From Oscillospiraceae bacterium (GTDB taxonomy: Bacteria; Bacillota_A; Clostridia; Oscillospirales; Oscillospiraceae), in NCBI GenBank assembly GCA_017459865.1, contig JAFUCD010000028.1:1-64000 (forward strand): 64,000 nt of DNA, given 5' to 3'. Positions 57,717 to 64,000 of this stretch are shown here, one piece after another (positions within the stretch are counted from its first letter, which is position 1; every line of letters starts with the position of its first letter). The position numbers were made by a program, and so were the translations under genes. Under the pieces are notes generated by a model, which was not told the origin of the DNA, searched no databases, and saw nothing but the letters and a program-made list of their open reading frames with translations.

Positions 57717-60700
57717 TTACCAATTGCCGAGACCGCTGAACAGGCTGTTGAGCGCGCTCAAGAGCAGCTTGAAGAGCGTCTTCAGGATGTTCGCCGGGTT
57801 GAACGCGTCGTCGTTCCAGGTCGGCTTGTCGGGCGTAGGATCGTCCGGCGTATCCGGCTCATCCGGGGTGTCGGGCTCGTCGGGAACCACCGGCGTGTCG
57901 GGATCGACGCCGTTGTTTGCAGCCAGCTTAACCGTATCCATCGTGACCGGCTCAAAAACCAGCGTCATGACATCCGCGAGCGCCATCGGGAGCGCGCCAT
58001 CGCTGAGAGCGCTGGAGCCGGCGGGCGTTGCACGATAGGCAGTATAGATCGCCTCGCTGCCGGTGAGCTTCAGATTCGTCAGAGAGATCATGGTGTTGCC
58101 GACATTCGTGATCGTCACGCTGTTGTCGGTGATCCAGGAACTGTCGATCTCATAATAGAGATCCAGATTCGACGTGATCGGAACATCATGTCCGTTGATT
58201 TGTACTCTGGCGTCAAGATCCTCAGCGCTGAAGTCCGTGACTTCCGGAGCGCTCATTCCGATCCAAAGCTTGCAGCCGGCGGCCGTCGTCGTAAGCTGGA
58301 AGGTAACAGCCTGGCCATCCTTTGCTGCCTGTGCTTCTACGCCGTTTTCGGAATCCGCCTCTACCGCAGCCTTCGGTCCATCCAGGTAGATCTCATTTTT
58401 CGGGCTGTTTGCCTTATAGGCGTCGAACTTGTTTTGATAATAGTTGACCTGCTTGATGGTTGCGCCCTCGGTGTCCTTGTCGACAACATTGCCTTTGGCA
58501 TCCACATAGATGAAGTTGCCCTCTTCATCGGTCGCATTCACAAGCTGCACCAGCTTGCTGCTGTCGTCCACAAACAGCGCACCAACAACCGCATTCGTCA
58601 TATCATCATGCGTGAAGGAACTATACGTACTAGCGTCATTCACGAGCGCCTCATGCAGGCTTACGAACGCGGCGTATTTCTCCTTGGTGTTGTTGTATGC
58701 AGACTGGTCTTCGACAGCGCTGTAGACGCGCACGCCGTCGAGCTTGTAGCCCGATGTGCTCAGAACATTCAGAAGCAGCGTGTGCTCGCCATAGGCGAGA
58801 TCGCGATAGCTCACAGTCGGTACATTGTAGCGCGTGGTATTGGACTGGTGGCGGATGGTCTTCAGATTAGCGCCGTCAAGCTTCGCCTGCACATAGCCGC
58901 CGGATGCCATGTCATAGGTCGTGCAGTAAACGTCGATACCGGTGCCGATGAACGTGATCGTGTACTGACCCTTGTTCATATCAATCGTTGCGGTCTTGCC
59001 GGGCAGGCTGGATGTATCGACGCGGAGCTCGCCTGTCTCGGCGTCCGCAGTCGGTGTCACCGGAGTTGCGTTCTCCTTGCTCAGATCGTCATCAAAATAC
59101 ACGCTGGCAGCGGGAATGACGTTCACCTTGGTCGGTTTGCTCTGGTTGGCTTCCTTGTAATACACACCCGTGTTGACCTCGGCAAAGCCGGTAAAGTTAT
59201 ACAGGTCATCGCTGGTCGGATGATACTGCTTGTTGCGGTTCATGCCGGGTGTGAAGAAGAGGCTGCTGCCGGTCTTCGCAAACTCGCCGCCGGGTGTGTA
59301 CATCGCCTCAAAGGACTCGACATTGTCCTGTCCCGAGACCAGTGTCTTGGTGTTGTACTCCAACACGATATTGCGCGTCGGGATCTCGACCGGCGCGAAC
59401 ACGGCATAGTAACTGACATCCGCACCGTTGATCGGATCAAGCTGTGTGGTGACGTCAGCGGCTACGTATTCATCGCCGTGCTGCCGGTGCATCGCTTCGG
59501 TATACCAGCCGGCAAAGAAGTATGTGTACTGGCTATCCGCTGTCTTGGCCGGCGTGCTGCCGCCGTAGACCGGATAATCTCCGTTGGCGAGGTGATCCTG
59601 CTCATAGAGCTTCGTGGAGCCGTTGTACCATGTCGCGGTGTAGAAGTAGCTCGTCTCGGACGAGAAGTGCGCGTAGAAGATGCGGTCGGCAGCTACAATC
59701 GCGTATTCTCTGAAGTCGCCGTAGCTCGTGACCACGTCGGTCTCCGCGTCGCGAGTCGCCGCGATCGCAAGAGCGCCGCCCTGCGTCGTGCTCCAGCCGT
59801 CGAACTTGTATGTGGTGCGACTGTCGTCGGTCTCCTCCGGCGCCTTGGTCGGCTCTGTGCCGTCATAGACGGGGACCGTCCCCTTCATCAGATCGACATC
59901 CTGATCGTACTGCTCAGAGGAGCCGTCCTCGCTGACCCATGTGACCGTGTAGCCGGGCACGTTGATATACGGGCGGTTGAACGCCTCGATCAGGGTGACC
60001 TCGCCGGATTCCGGATCCTTATAGTACAGGCCGGACTGAGCGGTATTGGAGTAGAGCTGCTCGCCCACCTTGTTCGGGGTCACGCCGTCGATCACCACGC
60101 GGATGCGCGCGGCGTTGCCGAGATTGGACTCACGCACATACTTACGACCGAAGTCAAAGTAGTTGACCTGCACTTTCTTGCCGTTCCAGACGACCTCGAC
60201 ATCGGCGGTGCCCGCAGCGATGTCGGCGGCGCTGCCCTGATCCAGCGGCGTCGTGCTCTCTTCAAAGACGGGGCTGCCGTTGTTCCAGTCGGTCATCAGG
60301 TCGGCATAGACCGTGACGTGATTGTTCGTCGCGGAGAGATCGGAGGGCAGATCGAAGTCCGCGCTGATCTCATCCATGACGTACACGGTATCCTCGGTGT
60401 AGGCAGAGCCGTTCGTGACCGTGACGTCCTCACTAATGAGAGAACCCGCGATCTTATTGAAGACGCTGTTCAGCTCGGCGGCGTTGGTGGCGGTCATATA
60501 ATAACTGCCTTCGTTTGCCGTAGCGCCGGAGAGCGTATAGAACTGGTAACGGGACTCACCTGCGCTGGTGGTGCTGCCGTCCTGCAGCGCCGGGTTACGG
60601 ATGCTGCGGTCGGAGTCGAACCAGCGATACTCATAGACGATCTTGTCGCCGCCCTGCGTGTAGTAGGTCGTGCCGATCTGAACGTCCTCGCCGTTGACGG

Positions 60701-63700
60701 TGCTGCCGCCGCGTCTGTTATAGAAGGGCGTGGTGCCCGCACCGGTGGAACGCTTCGGGTTCGTGAGGGTGTAGCTCGTGGTATTGCCATTGGCAGAGCC
60801 GTTGTAGATCCACCAGCCGAGACTGTTGCCGTCGCCGTACTCGGTGGTCACGGCGTAATATTTTCCAGTGGTCTCGTTGAGGTAATAATAGGTGCTGTTC
60901 GGATTCAGCTGACCCAGAGAGTAGTTGTTGTTGTCCTGTCCGCCATAAACCTCGCTGATGTTCATGGTGTACTCGCTGGAGAGCTTCTTCATGAAGTCCG
61001 CGACCTGACTGCTGGGCGTGCCCTTGAAGAGGCCGACCGTATAGACGATGGCGCCCTGCTCGGTCTTGGCGAGGTTGCCGGAGACGAGCGCCTCGCCCGC
61101 GATGGAGTCCTCATAGCCGCTGGCACCGGGCTCGCCGTCCGTGAAGACGACGATGACACGCTGGCGGCCGACCGTCTCGCCTGCGGAATTGGTGGATTGA
61201 CGGTCGCTTGTGGGAATGGCCTCAAAGAGCTGCTCGGCCATGGTCATGCCATAGCTGGTGTAGGTGCCGCCGTTCGTCGCGAAACTGTCGATCGCATCCG
61301 AGAGCTGGCTGTTGAGCGCGCCGCTCTGATTCACGCTCACGAGCGCGCTCCGGTAATCCGCGGCGGAGAGGCTGGTGCCGTTGCCCTCGTAGACTGCCTT
61401 ATACCAGTAGGAGCTGTTGTAGGTGGTCGCGGTTCTGGTGCCGTTCACCAGATCATAGCGGTACCATCCGCTGCCGACATACTTCAGCGGCGCTGTGCGG
61501 CTATTGTTATAATAGTAATGCCGGTTGATATACTGATCCGAGGTCCGCTCCAGACCGATGATCTTCTCATAGTTCTCAAAACCAGAGGCCTCGAACAGAC
61601 CGGTGTTGGTGTAATCATAAATGCCGTTGGAGCCAACCGTGACGGCATACTCGCCCATGGAGTAAGACGGGATCTTGTTGCCCGCGAAGCCCGCGAACGC
61701 CATGCGGTGGTCGACGTTGTTCGCCGCCGCGTTCTGCTGCACGGTGGTCGCAAACTGTGTGACCGCCGCCTTCAGCGCGTCGACTCGGCTCTGGCTGGTG
61801 CCGACATAGAGCGGGCCTTCCTCGTTGTTGTAGACCACGCTGTCGGCAAACGTCGCCTGAACGCCAAGATCATGCCGCGCACCGGCAGCATCGATATAGT
61901 AGAGCTGATTTGCAGCCTTCGTGTCGGAGAGCTTATAGAGGTTGGGGATCCTTGCCGAGCTGGTGATCCAGCTGTAGCTCAGGCGGGCTCTGTCGGCGTC
62001 GTTGTCCGAGCTGCCGCGCACGGAGCCGTCGTCCGATTCCACATAGGCGATGCGTCCATTGCTAGCAAGCGTGTTCCATGTAGCGTTGTCCCGCAGATCG
62101 GAGCCATCCCAAGGATCGAACACCGCGACCCAGTAGTTGTTGCCCTCCCACTTGGAGACCTTCGTGTAGGGATCGTTGTTATTGGTGTAAATGTACGGAT
62201 AGAGGCCGTAGTTCAGGAACAGACCCGCCGTGATCAGATACAGGCGGTGCGGCATGGGCTGGGTCTCGCCGACTCCCTGATACAGCACATAGTAGTCCGT
62301 TTTGATATTATAATAGGTCGGCGCGCCGTTGACGCCGAGGGAGATCGCGTCGTCGCCGTTGTTCAGCAGGTCGCTGGCGCGGGGATTGCTATTGCTGCTC
62401 ACCGCCTCATAGACGTAGCCGGTCGCGGCCTGCACGGGATAATAGTTCGTGCCGACCTTGACATAGTGCGTCTGACCGCTGGTCGCCTGCTCGACCGTCC
62501 ATGTGGCCTGATCCACGTCGTCATAGCTGTCGCCCATGTCGCGCGTCGCCATGGAGCCGGACTGGTCGATGACCATGACGATGTCCATGGGGTTCACGGT
62601 CTCGGTGATGGTCTGGGTGTCCGTCACGACCTCGTTGCCGGTGGTATACGCCGTCAGCGTGATGTCATAGATGTCATCGCCGTTATCGTCTGTCAGATCC
62701 TTGTGCGTATAGACGCCATCGTCGCCGGTCTCCGTGGTGGTGATGATCTCCTCGGAATCGGGCGCGGGCTGCAGCACATGGGTGCTGTAGTAATACAGCG
62801 TGCCGCCATAGAGGGTATCGGTGGTCTCCACGGCAATTTTCTCTTGCCCGTTCGTCTGGAGATTCACGCGCGTGCCGTTGACCATGATGTACATCTGGGT
62901 CTTCTGCCCGGTGAGGCGCTTATAGAGGTGCCCGGTGTAGGTGTCAGAGTCCTGCGTTCCCGGAGTAGGCCACGCGAGAACCGTGGAGCCCGCCATCAGC
63001 TTGTTGGCGTGGCTGGGATTGCCCTGGCGGAAATAGAGATCTTTGTGGCGGTAGTACTCGTCGCCGTCAAAAGTCGTCAAACTTTCGCCGAGCCATGCCC
63101 AGGAATAGCCGTCCTGACCATCGCCCAGTTTGGTAATCGTGGCAGTATTATTATATCTGTTCCAGTTGCTGGAGTTGGTCGTGTAAGCGCTGTTGCCGCT
63201 GATCAAGTTGCTGGTCGGATAATCGTTGTAATAATAAAGCGTTACAGCATAGTATCCCAGATGCCCAACAGAGTTCGCGTACACAGCATGCCAAGTGTGA
63301 TCAGAGGCTTTGTAGGCATAATAGGCTCTGTCAAGGCTGTGAGACGGCGAGGATGGTGCATATCTATCCTCCGCATAGCTGATGCCGCCGTAGCCAATGC
63401 CCTGATTTAAAACATTGAGGCCAGAATAAGTATTGTGCGTAAAATTACCGTAGACACGGATATCGGAATTGACCAGCGCGTACCATTCCTCACTCGCAGT
63501 CGAGGTCGCGGTATAGGTACTGCCGCTCTTGTTATACAGCGTCTGGCCGTAGCTCGCGACGGTATGCGCTTTCCAGTTCGTTCCGGCGTCCTCATACAGA
63601 TTGCCGGTCGCAAATTGGACAGGGTAGTATTCGCCGTTGTAAAGGGCGTACAGATTGTTGTCCTCGCCGCCGTAGGTCGCTCCGTTGTAGTCATCCCCAG

Positions 63701-63830
63701 GCGTCCAGTTCGTTTTGGACGTGATCGCCACATAGCCCGGACCGGGGCGGTCGATCGCCAGCGCGCTCGCCGGGAGCAGCGACACGACCATGACGAGAAC
63801 GAGCAAGAAGCTCAATGCGCGTTTTTTCAT
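57717..63830 (-). CDS. Giant secreted vWA-domain protein with split MIDAS, InlB-like repeats and conserved tail (copy 2)
   Basis: 2037 residues from the ATG at 63830 (AAAGGA 9 nt upstream; an ATG at 63836 is closer, and the frame runs on to 63986 only through repeat DNA). Signal peptide 1-26 has the LVMVVSLLP core. A Tyr/Asn-rich N-terminal region contains YNGEYYPV. The vWA domain opens with VIDQSGSMA (D near 421), is interrupted by about 250 residues, and resumes at RVDALKAAV (about 682), NGGTYTS and VVFTDGEPG. VIDGVTPNKVG matches copy 1. Two InlB/Flg_new-like repeats follow (about 1290-1460; TVTWVSEDGS, TATWYNGSTK). A region with ITFIGTGIDVY lies near 1628. An Asp/Pro/Glu linker then leads to the tail, WNDDAFN to LFSGLGNW. 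Probably a surface adhesin; no LPXTG or SLH anchor. Confidence 0.85.
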   Translation of the reverse strand: MKKRALSFLLVLVMVVSLLPASALAIDRPGPGYVAITSKTNWTPGDDYNGATYGGEDNNLYALYNGEYYPVQFATGNLYEDAGTNWKAHTVASYGQTLYNKSGSTYTATSTASEEWYALVNSDIRVYGNFTHNTYSGLNVLNQGIGYGGISYAEDRYAPSSPSHSLDRAYYAYKASDHTWHAVYANSVGHLGYYAVTLYYYNDYPTSNLISGNSAYTTNSSNWNRYNNTATITKLGDGQDGYSWAWLGESLTTFDGDEYYRHKDLYFRQGNPSHANKLMAGSTVLAWPTPGTQDSDTYTGHLYKRLTGQKTQMYIMVNGTRVNLQTNGQEKIAVETTDTLYGGTLYYYSTHVLQPAPDSEEIITTTETGDDGVYTHKDLTDDNGDDIYDITLTAYTTGNEVVTDTQTITETVNPMDIVMVIDQSGSMATRDMGDSYDDVDQATWTVEQATSGQTHYVKVGTNYYPVQAATGYVYEAVSSNSNPRASDLLNNGDDAISLGVNGAPTYYNIKTDYYVLYQGVGETQPMPHRLYLITAGLFLNYGLYPYIYTNNNDPYTKVSKWEGNNYWVAVFDPWDGSDLRDNATWNTLASNGRIAYVESDDGSVRGSSDNDADRARLSYSWITSSARIPNLYKLSDTKAANQLYYIDAAGARHDLGVQATFADSVVYNNEEGPLYVGTSQSRVDALKAAVTQFATTVQQNAAANNVDHRMAFAGFAGNKIPSYSMGEYAVTVGSNGIYDYTNTGLFEASGFENYEKIIGLERTSDQYINRHYYYNNSRTAPLKYVGSGWYRYDLVNGTRTATTYNSSYWYKAVYEGNGTSLSAADYRSALVSVNQSGALNSQLSDAIDSFATNGGTYTSYGMTMAEQLFEAIPTSDRQSTNSAGETVGRQRVIVVFTDGEPGASGYEDSIAGEALVSGNLAKTEQGAIVYTVGLFKGTPSSQVADFMKKLSSEYTMNISEVYGGQDNNNYSLGQLNPNSTYYYLNETTGKYYAVTTEYGDGNSLGWWIYNGSANGNTTSYTLTNPKRSTGAGTTPFYNRRGGSTVNGEDVQIGTTYYTQGGDKIVYEYRWFDSDRSIRNPALQDGSTTSAGESRYQFYTLSGATANEGSYYMTATNAAELNSVFNKIAGSLISEDVTVTNGSAYTEDTVYVMDEISADFDLPSDLSATNNHVTVYADLMTDWNNGSPVFEESTTPLDQGSAADIAAGTADVEVVWNGKKVQVNYFDFGRKYVRESNLGNAARIRVVIDGVTPNKVGEQLYSNTAQSGLYYKDPESGEVTLIEAFNRPYINVPGYTVTWVSEDGSSEQYDQDVDLMKGTVPVYDGTEPTKAPEETDDSRTTYKFDGWSTTQGGALAIAATRDAETDVVTSYGDFREYAIVAADRIFYAHFSSETSYFYTATWYNGSTKLYEQDHLANGDYPVYGGSTPAKTADSQYTYFFAGWYTEAMHRQHGDEYVAADVTTQLDPINGADVSYYAVFAPVEIPTRNIVLEYNTKTLVSGQDNVESFEAMYTPGGEFAKTGSSLFFTPGMNRNKQYHPTSDDLYNFTGFAEVNTGVYYKEANQSKPTKVNVIPAASVYFDDDLSKENATPVTPTADAETGELRVDTSSLPGKTATIDMNKGQYTITFIGTGIDVYCTTYDMASGGYVQAKLDGANLKTIRHQSNTTRYNVPTVSYRDLAYGEHTLLLNVLSTSGYKLDGVRVYSAVEDQSAYNNTKEKYAAFVSLHEALVNDASTYSSFTHDDMTNAVVGALFVDDSSKLVQLVNATDEEGNFIYVDAKGNVVDKDTEGATIKQVNYYQNKFDAYKANSPKNEIYLDGPKAAVEADSENGVEAQAAKDGQAVTFQLTTTAAGCKLWIGMSAPEVTDFSAEDLDARVQINGHDVPITSNLDLYYEIDSSWITDNSVTITNVGNTMISLTNLKLTGSEAIYTAYRATPAGSSALSDGALPMALADVMTLVFEPVTMDTVKLAANNGVDPDTPVVPDEPDTPDEPDTPDDPTPDKPTWNDDAFNPANILKTLFKLLLSALNSLFSGLGNW

Positions 63831-63860
63831 TCTCATGCTTCCTTTCCATTGATTGCACGT

Positions 63861-64000
63861 CCCTGATCCGATCGCCGCACGCATCTTGCCGGCGTGTTTT
63901 CCGTCTGTCTTTGCCGAAATCGCTTGCGATCCACAAAGGATCCCTGCGCGCTTTCCGCTTCGACAGGCGAAAAATCCGCTCGGCAATCTGTGCGCTTCGA
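63861..64000 (-). repeat. Structured leader element, copy 2 (upstream of the larger vWA gene, cut by the window end)
   Basis: Aligns over about 130 bp with 35091-35253 in the same orientation relative to the downstream gene. Shared blocks are GATCGCCGCACGCATCTTG (from 63869 on the plus strand), GGCGAAAAATC-type and CAATCTGTGC near the end. The hairpin GATCC-ACAAA-GGATC (63928-63942) replaces the AATAC/GTATT stem of copy 1. The second terminal arm lies beyond the window. It ends about 30 nt before the start codon, so it is probably in the mRNA leader; the promoter is outside the window. Confidence 0.65.

Noticed and set aside
58188..63410. A 1740-codon open frame on the plus strand antisense to the giant vWA gene
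   Set aside because: It has no ribosome binding site, signal or recognisable domain, and is rich in His, Arg, Val and Asp as expected for the complement of the vWA gene's codons. The minus frame has a signal peptide, vWA motifs and a homologue in the same window.
1..64000. Search by eye for tRNA, rRNA, transposase, integrase and phage genes
   Set aside because: None recognised; intergenic gaps are short and mostly explained by promoters, terminators and the repeats listed. A tRNA-scanning tool was not available.

Overview
The window is a high-GC, gene-dense stretch of a Gram-positive anaerobe, most likely a gut clostridium of the Oscillospiraceae/Ruminococcaceae group. The basis is the gene set and order (a single cmk-ispH-S1 fusion gene, the dprA-topA-trmFO-plsX-rnc string, an scpA-scpB-DUF2953-ytfJ sporulation-linked string), SLH-anchored wall hydrolases, a multidomain flavodiiron protein, strong AGGAGG-type ribosome binding sites and TTGACA/TATAAT promoters with 17-nt spacers. 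The family assignment is an inference; no 16S or other marker was available. No rRNA, tRNA, CRISPR array, insertion sequence or phage gene was seen.

Layout. 160-4330 (minus): a 1298-residue secreted von Willebrand A (vWA) protein followed 16 nt later by an 85-residue four-cysteine protein. 4634-6576: PHP phosphoesterase, thiamine pyrophosphokinase and a broken beta-glucosidase. 6736-8977 (plus): His-rich CsoR-like metal sensor, DUF362 ferredoxin, metallo-beta-lactamase-fold hydrolase. 9088-28595 (almost all minus): housekeeping block, including cmk-ispH-S1, a BaiN-like flavoprotein, an RpiR regulator, rluB, ytfJ, scpB, scpA, M50 protease, rnc, plsX, trmFO, topA, dprA and an rRNA methyltransferase, with a divergent patatin. 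28758-34958: SulP transporter operon, a DUF2325-DUF3793-flavodoxin operon behind two operator-like palindromes, and galactokinase. 35043-40352 (plus): pncB-niaR and two tandem SLH-bearing wall hydrolases. 40407-47515: PP2C phosphatase, thioredoxin plus flavodiiron protein, HAD hydrolase, SLH lipase-like protein. 47723-56315 (minus): phosphodiester glycosidase, metG, VanW protein, hemW, htpG. 56474-57304: a NagD-like HAD phosphatase. 57411-63830 (minus): a second, larger vWA protein with its own small four-cysteine protein.

The most unusual content is the pair of vWA cassettes at the two ends. Both large proteins have a signal peptide, a vWA domain split by an insertion of about 250 residues directly after the DxSxS motif, related C-terminal domains and a conserved 33-residue C-terminal tail ending in LF-x-GLG-x-W. 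Both are followed within 20 nt by a small protein with the same 24-residue N-terminal signature, four cysteines and a DCYN motif. I know of no described system with this make-up.

The second notable layer is structured intergenic DNA. A roughly 160-bp element forms the 5' leader of pncB and recurs directly upstream of the larger vWA gene, with covarying hairpin pairs. A three-hairpin element occurs at 45262 and 54212. A REP-like double palindrome occurs at 20635 and 33773. Two very long perfect palindromes lie at 41751-41874.
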